Shown one piece after another: positions 1 to 7,197 of a stretch of 42,163 bases of DNA (position 1 is the stretch's first letter; each line of letters starts with the position of its first letter). This DNA is from Nitrospinota bacterium. GTDB taxonomy: Bacteria > Nitrospinota > Nitrospinia > Nitrospinales > VA-1. The notes below the pieces were generated by a model. The model worked only from the letters and a program-made list of their open reading frames with translations. It was not told where the DNA came from and did not search any database. The stretch is taken from contig WAIB01000022.1 of assembly GCA_009873655.1 (NCBI GenBank), positions 1 to 42,163 of the forward strand, given 5' to 3'. The position numbers were made by a program, and so were the translations under genes.

Positions 1-797
1 GTTCCGTTATCCCCATACATAGGCTTGGGCATGAACGTAGCACTTTTGCCATGCGCACGTGCTACATTTTTCACAATGTATTTATACCACATCAGGTTAT
101 CCGCGCATTTTACCAGAGGTGAAAAACGCATATCGATTTCACACTGTCCCCCTGTTGCGACTTCATGATGGTGGCATTCCATTGAAATTCCCACCTGTTC
201 CATGAGCAACATCATTTCAGAACGAATATCCTGAAGGGTGTCGGAAGGGGCAACGGGAAAATAACCTTCTTTATGGCGCGGTTTGTGTCCCAGATTCGGG
301 CCTTCATCGCTTCCGGTGTTCCAGGTTCCCTCTACAGAATCGATGGAATAGAATGATTCATTCGTTGTTGAATCATATTGGACATTGTCAAAGAGAAAGA
401 ACTCGGCTTCCGGGCCAAAGTAAGCGGTATCCGCAATTCCGGTGGATTTTAAATAGGCTTCTGCTTTTTGCGCAATATTGCGCGGATCGCGACTGTATTT
501 TTCTTTTGTGATTGGATCCACGATATTACAGATCATGCTGACGGTCGGCTCTTTCATAAAAGGATCCATTACCGTGGTTGCCGGATCTGGAATGACCAGC
601 ATGTCGCTGTTGTTGATTGCCTGCCAGCCCCGAATACTGGAGCCATCAAAACCCAACCCTTCTTCAAAAAGATGCTCTTCAAGCTCGCTGATGGGAACTG
701 AAAAGTGCTGCCACGAACCCAGCAAATCCATAAATTTCAAATCCAGGATTCGCGAGTTATTTTTTTTTGCGAAATCTACTGCCTCTTTGGGGGTCAT
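1..797 (-). CDS. glnA: glutamine synthetase, type I, N-terminal part (runs off window)
   Basis: Glutamine synthetase makes glutamine from glutamate, ammonia and ATP in the cytoplasm. Reading the minus strand from the ATG at 795-797 gives a protein starting [13 protein letters not shown] and continuing through the family signatures FDGSSIRGW (about residues 50-58), [11 protein letters not shown] (about 128-138) and [10 protein letters not shown], which belong to the beta-grasp domain and the start of the catalytic domain. About 265 of the usual 470 or so residues are inside the window; the frame is still open at base 1. A Shine-Dalgarno AGGAGA (complement of 804-809) sits 6 bases before the start. 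It lies directly downstream of glnB, the PII gene, as in many bacteria, so nitrogen control is likely. The C-terminal adenylylation site is outside the window and cannot be judged. Confidence 0.97.
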   Translation of the reverse strand, partial: MTPKEAVDFAKKNNSRILDLKFMDLLGSWQHFSVPISELEEHLFEEGLGFDGSSIRGWQAINNSDMLVIPDPATTVMDPFMKEPTVSMICNIVDPITKEKYSRDPRNIAQKAEAYLKSTGIADTAYFGPEAEFFLFDNVQYDSTTNESFYSIDSVEGTWNTGSDEGPNLGHKPRHKEGYFPVAPSDTLQDIRSEMMLLMEQVGISMECHHHEVATGGQCEIDMRFSPLVKCADNLMWYKYIVKNVARAHGKSATFMPKPMYGDNG

Positions 798-835
798 TAA
801 TGTATCTCCTGCAAAAATTGATTAAATTGATTCAC

Positions 836-879
836 TAAAAAAAACACAAAAGTCCAGCACCGCTAAGCGATTGCTGAAC
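836..879 (-). terminator. rho-independent terminator or attenuator between glnB and glnA
   Basis: On the minus strand, after the glnB stop, the arms GTTCAGCA (872-879) and TGCTGGAC (852-859) can pair with one mismatch around a smaller inner CGC/GCG stem. A T-rich run (836-850, mostly T) follows at once. Only about 40 bases separate the T-run from the glnA start, leaving little room for a separate glnA promoter, so partial read-through from glnB is plausible. Seen directly in sequence; activity is inference. Confidence 0.6.
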
Positions 880-942
880 CTAAAAAATTTAATTCGTTGG
901 ATCTTGATTATTCCCAGATAAAAAGGAACCGTTTATATATCC

Positions 943-1335
<393 letters not shown>

Positions 1336-1409
1336 CTATCAGGTTTAATATTTAATCCTGAATGATTCGCTTCATTAAACCCCTTGAAAACACTTTTTAA
1401 CTTCAGGAA

Positions 1410-1426
1410 TTCAATTTTCATGCCAA
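1410..1426 (-). promoter_or_regulatory. candidate sigma-54 (-24/-12) promoter for glnB
   Basis: The minus strand here reads TTGGCATGAAAATTGAA. Compared with the RpoN consensus YTGGCACGrNNNTTGCW, the -24 half differs at one base (T for C) and the -12 half has TTGAA for TTGCW, so the key GC of the -12 box is weakened. The site is 129 bases before the glnB start. Sigma-54 control of glnB is common, which is why it is listed. The 1282-1590 gap otherwise holds no open frame that I can support. Confidence 0.35.
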
Positions 1427-1590
1427 CCCTGCGGACTGGAGTCCTCAAAGGAACGCTGCTGAAAACCTATAAATTTAAAGGAGTTTAAGAAGCGGGGAAA
1501 CTATACCATACCGTCCCCCTAAATTCAAACAGGAACCCATGCCTAAATTTTAAACAATTTGCCGGAAAAATGGCTAAATTTTAAGCGTTT

Positions 1591-2235
1591 TTAAGCGGAA
1601 TCGCTTTCCGCATCCAACTGTTTCAGGCTGGATTCCAGTTCCAATCGCTTTTCTTCAACCAAATCTTCTGAAGAACGGGAGGAAATGTGAATGGGGGGGC
1701 CAAAATTGATACTGCAACGGGTAAAGGGAAGGGGGAGGATAAAACGGTCCCAGGTGTTTAGCACCGCCTTGTTTTTTGCCCCAAAAGTCATTGGAAATAA
1801 AGGTGTTTTTGTAATCCCTGCCAATTGTATTGAACCCGACTGGGCCACACAACGGGGCCCCCTGGAACCATCTGCAATGATGATAATTCTTTGACCTTCG
1901 CGTAAGACTCGAATCAGTGAACGGGCGGCGGGCACGGCCTTTTTAAATGTGGATCCGCGAATTACGGAATAACCCATTAAACGAGCAAGCTTTGCCAAAA
2001 GGTCCCCGTCCACGCTGGGACTGATCAGTAAAAAATAATCAGGACGGTTTCTTAAATAATAAAATAAATAAAAAATCCTTCCATGCCACAAAGTCAGAAT
2101 ATAAGGTCCGGTTAACTTCTGGATATGTTCTTCCGCTTCGCTGTTCAGGTTCTTCATACGAAGTGTCCAGCACCAGAGATAAACCACTCCATATAAGAGG
2201 TAGGGAATTACATAATTAAAAAGGAATTTTTTCAT
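1591..2235 (-). CDS. DUF374 lysophospholipid acyltransferase-like protein
   Basis: A 214-residue protein of the DUF374 (COG2121) branch of the glycerolipid/lipid A acyltransferase superfamily. An N-terminal hydrophobic stretch (about residues 5-25) would anchor it to the inner membrane. The acyltransferase-type motif WHGR (about 50-53) and the block DGSRGPR (about 122-128), which is diagnostic of DUF374, are both present, followed by PLFPMTFGAKNK. The start overlaps the lpxB stop by 20 bases, so translation is probably coupled. Position as the last gene of the lpx operon suggests it adds a secondary acyl chain to lipid A or a related envelope lipid; the exact acceptor is unknown. The Asp/Glu-rich C-terminal tail is unremarkable. 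Confidence 0.85.
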   Translation of the reverse strand: MKKFLFNYVIPYLLYGVVYLWCWTLRMKNLNSEAEEHIQKLTGPYILTLWHGRIFYLFYYLRNRPDYFLLISPSVDGDLLAKLARLMGYSVIRGSTFKKAVPAARSLIRVLREGQRIIIIADGSRGPRCVAQSGSIQLAGITKTPLFPMTFGAKNKAVLNTWDRFILPLPFTRCSINFGPPIHISSRSSEDLVEEKRLELESSLKQLDAESDSA

Positions 2236-3388
2236 GTTGGGTCAATTTGGATAATGATTCCGCCATGCTTGCCGCAACGGCTTTCATCACTCCCGGCCTC
2301 CCCAGGTTTTTTCTAACAAGTGACAACCGGTTTCTTACTTCCTGACAATATTCAGGTTTTTTTAAAATCTTCAATATTTCTGAAGCAATGTTATTTGCAT
2401 TTGCTTCTCTCTGGATCAGTTCAGGGGCTACGCTTTCTTCCGCAACAATATTGACCAATCCGTAAAAAGGAGTGTTTATAAGCATTAAGGCGAGCCAGTA
2501 TGTCAATGGCTTAAGTTTATAAATGATCACCATAGGGCAACCTATTATACCCGCTTCAAGAGTGGCCGAACCGGATGCTATTATTAAAGCATCACAGGTG
2601 TTCATCACATTATAAGTTTCACCTGTAAGAATTTTAATATCCAATGGATTGTCGCCCAGCCTCTGCCGGATCAATGCTGGATCAATCGATTCCGCGATGG
2701 GCAGCAGGAATTGGCATTGCCCCAATTCATTCTTGATTTTTACCGCCGCCCCCAGCATTTCATCCAAAAGGGAATTGATTTCGTTCATCCGGCTTCCTGG
2801 CAGAAGACCTACAATTTTTTTATCCGGATCCAGGGCAAACTTCTCGATATTCTCTTCGCGGGATCGAGTCGGATGCACTATATCAATAAAAGGGTGACCT
2901 AAAAATTCAGCATCGACACCTGCTTCCTGATACATCTTTTCTTCAAAAGGCAAAATAACAAACATCTTATGCACGGATTGACGTATATCTTTTATTCTCC
3001 CTTTTCTCCATGCCCAAACCTGAGGACTGATAAAATAAAAGACGGGACAATGGTGTCTGCGGCTGTACTTTGCCAGCCTTAAATTTAAGGTGGGGTAATC
3101 AATAAGAATAACAGCGGTATATTTATTTGAGCCAATTTCTCTCCTCAATGCGCGGTAGACTCCAAAATAATGCCCAAACTCTGAAAGTATTTCTACCAGT
3201 CCTACCGTTCCCATCCGTTCTATCCCGAATAGGGTTTGGACTCCCGCATCACGCATGCGTACTCCTCCCATTCCTGTAAAACGGGCTTTGGGATATTTTT
3301 CCAACAACGCCTGGACCAGACTCGCCCCATGAATATCTCCGGAAGCCTCGCCGGCTATTATCAAGAAATGAGGTTCGTCTTTATTCAT
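2216..3388 (-). CDS. lpxB: lipid-A-disaccharide synthase
   Basis: LpxB joins UDP-2,3-diacyl-glucosamine and lipid X to form the lipid A disaccharide on the inner face of the cytoplasmic membrane. The 390 residues show the GT19 landmarks: IIAGEASGDIHGA (about 10-22), TGMGG followed by RMRDAG, LIDYPTLNLRLAK (about 96-108), ISPQVWAWRKGRI (about 121-133), LPGSRMNE, and the C-terminal SGSATLEAG block. Length matches the family. A Shine-Dalgarno GAAGGA precedes the ATG at 3388. It follows lpxI by 32 bases and overlaps the DUF374 gene by 20 bases, in line with one transcript. No unusual residues were noticed. Confidence 0.97.
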   Translation of the reverse strand: MNKDEPHFLIIAGEASGDIHGASLVQALLEKYPKARFTGMGGVRMRDAGVQTLFGIERMGTVGLVEILSEFGHYFGVYRALRREIGSNKYTAVILIDYPTLNLRLAKYSRRHHCPVFYFISPQVWAWRKGRIKDIRQSVHKMFVILPFEEKMYQEAGVDAEFLGHPFIDIVHPTRSREENIEKFALDPDKKIVGLLPGSRMNEINSLLDEMLGAAVKIKNELGQCQFLLPIAESIDPALIRQRLGDNPLDIKILTGETYNVMNTCDALIIASGSATLEAGIIGCPMVIIYKLKPLTYWLALMLINTPFYGLVNIVAEESVAPELIQREANANNIASEILKILKKPEYCQEVRNRLSLVRKNLGRPGVMKAVAASMAESLSKLTQHEKIPF

Positions 3389-3420
3389 AATCCTTCAGCA
3401 ATCCCTAAGAGCCAGCGATG

Positions 3421-4236
3421 TTAAACACAGGTCACAGAAAGCCGGGCCTCATCAGCCATTTTTACCACCTGTTCCTGTTCTACCGCCATGACCCGTTCTG
3501 CCTCTAAAGCAAGAACGGAAGCTCCACCTGCTATCAAAGTACTTATTGTCTGCGGGCCAATTCCCGGGCTATCGTATCGATAATCCTGGTTGGTTCTGCT
3601 GACTTTTATAACCACGCAATTTCCCTTTGCCAGTTCGCATCCCCTTTGAATGGCTTTGTCCGTGCCTTCAAAAGCCTCAACAGCAATTACGGATTTGTCT
3701 TTTACCACCAAAGTTTGGCCGATTTCCATATCCGCCAGTTTTCTCGCAATGGGCAAACCAAATTCAATATCCTGCAATTCTTTTTCCGAAGGTTTTCGAC
3801 GTGTCAAAATACCTTTTTTTGGAAAAACCTCTCCTAAAAAATCTTTTTGACTCAAAACACGGACTCCCTCTTTTTCCAACTCTTCAATGACTCCCAGCAG
3901 CAGAACTTTGTCTTCATTAGAAATAATATTTTTAAAAAACTTTATAAATTTTAAATCAGGTAATTGAAGTTTATAAATAATGGTCTTATCAACTTTTCCC
4001 AATATCAATAATTCTTCAACATCATTTTTTTTCAAGGCATCAAGAATTTTAGTTGGCTGGCCCACCCCAAATGAATAACTTTTTTCTGAATAAGGAGAAA
4101 GGTTGGATTCAATTTCATCCGAGAACCCGATACTAATCAGCCGGGTCCCGTTTTGATGGGCTTTTCTTGCGAAATATATTGGAATTTCTCCGGTTCCCGC
4201 AATCAATCCGATTTTTTTTGTTGGATGGGAAGACAT
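3421..4236 (-). CDS. lpxI: UDP-2,3-diacylglucosamine diphosphatase LpxI
   Basis: LpxI hydrolyses UDP-2,3-diacylglucosamine to lipid X, replacing the unrelated LpxH found in enterobacteria. The 271-residue protein starts with IGLIAGTGEIPIYFARKA (about 9-26), the N-terminal Rossmann-like signature of the LpxI (DUF1009) family, and carries the C-terminal catalytic-domain blocks RRKPSEKELQDIEFG, VVKDKSVIAVEAFEGTD and GIGPQTISTLIAGGASVLA. The family uses a metal-dependent attack through alpha-phosphorus. It sits between the GnnA-like gene (62 bases upstream) and lpxB (32 bases downstream), which supports the assignment. LpxI is typical of alphaproteobacteria and several deep-branching diderm phyla. 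Confidence 0.95.
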   Translation of the reverse strand: MSSHPTKKIGLIAGTGEIPIYFARKAHQNGTRLISIGFSDEIESNLSPYSEKSYSFGVGQPTKILDALKKNDVEELLILGKVDKTIIYKLQLPDLKFIKFFKNIISNEDKVLLLGVIEELEKEGVRVLSQKDFLGEVFPKKGILTRRKPSEKELQDIEFGLPIARKLADMEIGQTLVVKDKSVIAVEAFEGTDKAIQRGCELAKGNCVVIKVSRTNQDYRYDSPGIGPQTISTLIAGGASVLALEAERVMAVEQEQVVKMADEARLSVTCV

Positions 4237-4298
4237 TTTTTAAATTTGGAAAATCGTTGAGGGAACAGCAAAAATACTTGAAGGGTTCAAACCAGGGT

Positions 4299-5258
4299 CT
4301 AAAGCCTGCTGTTAAACTGGCTGAGAATATTCAGTGCGATCTCTAAAGAATACAATTCACTATCAATAGCCACTTTTCGAGGGCTGCCATTTGCAGCACA
4401 ATCCAGGAAATGTTTGAGTTCTAATTTCAGCGGATTATCTTTATGAACGAAAATGCGTTCAACCATTGATTCCTGTTTATACCTTAAAGAATCTTTACTC
4501 AATTTATGTTCCGAAGAGGATTTCCTATGGACATATATTTCCTGATCCGTGTAATCCAAAACCACAAAGGAATCTTTTTGAGTAATCGAAAGGGTTCTTA
4601 TCTGGTTCTGTGAAGCCCGGCTGGCAATAATATTTGCAATACAACCATTTTCAAATTCGAGCTGGGCATTTACAAGATCATCCTTATCCGAAAAAACCGA
4701 TGCACCTAAAACATGGGTTTTTGTTACTTTTGATTTTATTAAATTTAAAATAATATCAATGTCATGGATCATTATGTCGAGAACAACCCCGTCATCCTTG
4801 ATCCTGTCCGTAAAAGGTCCCATTCGTTTACACTCTACAAAAATGGGGGATTCCACAATTTTATGCAATTCCTGAACGGCACCGTTAAATCTCTCCACGT
4901 GGCCTATATGCAAGGTTAAATCTTTTTCTTCCGCGATTTTAAAAAGTTCCCGGGCATGATCCAGATTGTTTGCGCAGGGTTTTTCAAGCAGAACATGTAT
5001 CCCGGCATTCAATAAATCTTTAGTGATGGGAAAATGCAGTCCGGTCGGAACCGCGACTACGGCCGCATCCACTTTGCCATATAAATCTTTATAACTTTCA
5101 AAGCCGGGAGCGTTAAAGTTATCCTCAATGACTTTTCGGACTTTGGAGTCAATATCAACCACCGCGGCCAGTTCTACCTCCGGCAATTCGGAAAGAATAC
5201 CGGCATGGTATTTCCCCATTCTTCCAACCCCAATGACCCCGACTTTAACCTTACTCAC
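4299..5258 (-). CDS. gnnA: Gfo/Idh/MocA oxidoreductase, probable GnnA (UDP-GlcNAc 3-dehydrogenase)
   Basis: A 319-residue NAD-dependent sugar oxidoreductase. The Rossmann motif GVIGVGRMGKYHAGIL (about 7-22) is followed by the family block EKPCANN (about 93-99) with the catalytic Lys, then GHVERFNGA (about 119-127) and DIMIHDIDIIL (about 160-170) with the catalytic His. Its start shares one base with the lpxA stop, so the two genes are translationally coupled. In Acidithiobacillus ferrooxidans and Leptospira, GnnA in or near the lpx genes oxidises UDP-GlcNAc at C3 so that GnnB can aminate it, giving lipid A built on GlcN3N. The same order here supports that role. The family alone does not prove substrate; another UDP-sugar is possible. 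Confidence 0.75.
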   Translation of the reverse strand: MSKVKVGVIGVGRMGKYHAGILSELPEVELAAVVDIDSKVRKVIEDNFNAPGFESYKDLYGKVDAAVVAVPTGLHFPITKDLLNAGIHVLLEKPCANNLDHARELFKIAEEKDLTLHIGHVERFNGAVQELHKIVESPIFVECKRMGPFTDRIKDDGVVLDIMIHDIDIILNLIKSKVTKTHVLGASVFSDKDDLVNAQLEFENGCIANIIASRASQNQIRTLSITQKDSFVVLDYTDQEIYVHRKSSSEHKLSKDSLRYKQESMVERIFVHKDNPLKLELKHFLDCAANGSPRKVAIDSELYSLEIALNILSQFNSRL

Positions 5259-6028
5259 TACTTAGTGACCCCTCTGTTTGAGTTTTTAATAAAATCTAAA
5301 AGATAATTAATTTCATCACACATTTCAACCTCTGAGCTTATTTTTTCCACTGCCTGAGTGGTATTGAGATCCGTGCTCGAAATTATTTTAAAAGCCTTTT
5401 TTATTGCCGCCCTGACGTTGGGTTTAAAATTGGCTCTTTTCAATCCTACCGCATTCACACTCAATAAACGCGCTGGAGTCCCCTCAACGGTTGAAAACGG
5501 CAAAACATCCTGATTCACGCCGGCCATTCCCCCTACCATGGCATTTCTGCCAATTCGAACAAATTGATGGATTCCCACCAGGCCGGATATAAAAGCTTGA
5601 TTTTCAACAATTACATGTCCGGACAAACCCGTGCCATTTACAACAACAACCTGATCGCCCAATTCGCAATCATGGCCTAAATGAGAATATGCCATGAGCA
5701 GGCAATTTTTTCCAACTCTTGTTACTCCATCCTTGAATCCCGAACGATGAATGGTCGCATACTCGCGCACCACCGTCCCGTCACCAATCTCTACGGATGA
5801 GGAAACATCTTCAAAGTTCATTATTTGAGGTTCGCCGCCAATGGAGGCACCGTGGAAAATTTTACAGTTTTCGCCGATTTTTGTATTGGCCTCAATTAAC
5901 ACATGGGAACCAATAACCGTTCCCCTGCCAATTTTTACATTTGGACCAATAACTGAAAAAGGCCCTACCGTAACGTCTTCGCCCAGCTTGGAGCCTGGGT
6001 CAATGATTGAACTTGGATGAATGGTCAA
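5258..6028 (-). CDS. lpxA: UDP-N-acetylglucosamine acyltransferase LpxA
   Basis: LpxA starts lipid A synthesis by moving a 3-hydroxyacyl chain from ACP to the C3 position of UDP-GlcNAc (or its 3-amino analogue). The 256-residue protein has the left-handed beta-helix hexapeptide pattern from residue 2 to about 185 and a helical C-terminus. Aligning by eye with E. coli LpxA, the catalytic His125 corresponds to His119 in SHLGHD, and the acyl-length ruler Gly173 corresponds to Gly167 in VGGMAG, which in E. coli goes with C14 chains. The fabZ gene lies 81 bases upstream and gnnA overlaps its stop. Whether it prefers UDP-GlcNAc3N, as Leptospira LpxA does, cannot be read with certainty. Confidence 0.97.
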   Translation of the reverse strand: MTIHPSSIIDPGSKLGEDVTVGPFSVIGPNVKIGRGTVIGSHVLIEANTKIGENCKIFHGASIGGEPQIMNFEDVSSSVEIGDGTVVREYATIHRSGFKDGVTRVGKNCLLMAYSHLGHDCELGDQVVVVNGTGLSGHVIVENQAFISGLVGIHQFVRIGRNAMVGGMAGVNQDVLPFSTVEGTPARLLSVNAVGLKRANFKPNVRAAIKKAFKIISSTDLNTTQAVEKISSEVEMCDEINYLLDFIKNSNRGVTK

Positions 6029-6109
6029 GGTTTAGAAAGGAGTATGATTTTCAAATTGGGTTAAGCCTGTTAGACCAACTCAGGTTTTAAAGCTTTTACT
6101 TTTTGCCGG

Positions 6110-6541
6110 TCAATCTTTACCCATCATGGCTTGAATAGTGCATTCCGTAGCCAGCGTTTCTTCCACAAAGGCCTTCCCCTCAAATCGAAAGATGGATTTT
6201 CGTTGTTTGATTTTTGTGAGTTCCATACGCAACTGGTCTCCGGGGACTACAGGTTTCCTGAATTTAACCCCATCAATGCCCGTGAAAAATACAGAACCCT
6301 GCCCCTCTAACTTAAGAATCTTCAATCCTAGAATGCAGGCAGTCTGGGCCATGGCTTCAATAATCAGGACTCCAGGCATTACAGGAAATTCCGGGAAATG
6401 GCCCTGAAAAAAAGGTTCGTCGGCGGTAACATTTTTAATTCCAACGATTCGAGATTCAAAATCGCATTCTATTATTCGGTCTACCAGCAGAAAAGGATAT
6501 CGATGGGGGATTATTTTTTTTATTTCATTTATATCCATCAT
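6110..6541 (-). CDS. fabZ: 3-hydroxyacyl-[acyl-carrier-protein] dehydratase FabZ
   Basis: FabZ dehydrates 3-hydroxyacyl-ACP in fatty acid elongation and competes with LpxA for 3-hydroxymyristoyl-ACP, which is why the genes are commonly neighbours. The 143 residues form one hotdog domain. The active-site motif GHFPEFPVMPGVLIIEAMAQ contains His48 and Glu62, and PHRYPFLLVDRI (about 12-23) is the usual N-terminal block. The length is normal. It lies between the Skp-like gene (85 bases upstream) and lpxA (81 bases downstream). The lpxD gene that usually sits just upstream of fabZ is missing here. Confidence 0.97.
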   Translation of the reverse strand: MMDINEIKKIIPHRYPFLLVDRIIECDFESRIVGIKNVTADEPFFQGHFPEFPVMPGVLIIEAMAQTACILGLKILKLEGQGSVFFTGIDGVKFRKPVVPGDQLRMELTKIKQRKSIFRFEGKAFVEETLATECTIQAMMGKD

Positions 6542-6626
6542 TAAGAAAGGTAACCTTTAACAGATACTCATTCACGCATTTTTTTAATTGCCATGGGTAA
6601 GTACGCGGCAAAATTTTCTGGAGAAG

Positions 6627-7169
6627 CTACTTGTTACTTCTATCGTAGGTCTTGGTTGCCAAAGTAGTCAAATCATTGCCTTTGTCATGATAAAGAACTG
6701 CTTTCTGCTCAAGAATCATCGTGTATTTTTTTTCTTTACCGATTTTTCGAATTACCTTCATCATCTTTAGCAGAATTTTTTGGGTCATTTCCTGTTCATT
6801 TTTTCCAAACTCCGTATTTTGGTCCTGCACATATCTTTCAAAAGCTACTTTTTCTTTACGGAATTGATCTTCCTTTTTTTTCTTTAATTCGGGATCAAGA
6901 ACAAAACTTTGTTTGTTCAAATCTTCCAGCATTTTTTTAATTCTTTTTTCCCTGGCTTTAATTTTCTTTTTTTCTTTCGCAAAATCTTTTTTAAAAATTT
7001 CAAATTGTTTCTTCCATTCCTTTGTACTGATAACGGCTTTTTGAACATCAATGAACCCCACCCGACTTTCGGCCGCAAAAGAGGATGCAGCTAAAGGTCC
7101 GAAAAAAAACTGCCCAACAAAGAACAATAAAAAATAAAAATTATACGGTTTAAAAGAAAATAACTGCAT
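6627..7169 (-). CDS. skp: OmpH/Skp family periplasmic chaperone
   Basis: Skp-like chaperones hold unfolded outer-membrane proteins in the periplasm and pass them to BamA. A longer in-frame ATG exists at 7277 but it would run 80 bases into bamA; the ATG at 7169 has a ribosome site (AAGGAT), starts after the bamA stop, and gives a clean signal peptide ending near AASSFAAES. The 180-residue product then reads VGFIDVQKAVISTKEWKK, matching the OmpH start, followed by a long Lys/Glu-rich coiled coil (roughly residues 50-145), which forms the chaperone tentacles. The very high Lys content is typical. It sits 28 bases after bamA, the standard arrangement. Confidence 0.9.
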   Translation of the reverse strand: MQLFSFKPYNFYFLLFFVGQFFFGPLAASSFAAESRVGFIDVQKAVISTKEWKKQFEIFKKDFAKEKKKIKAREKRIKKMLEDLNKQSFVLDPELKKKKEDQFRKEKVAFERYVQDQNTEFGKNEQEMTQKILLKMMKVIRKIGKEKKYTMILEQKAVLYHDKGNDLTTLATKTYDRSNK

Positions 7170-7197
7170 TATCCAAATCCTTAACTTATGGTTAAAA

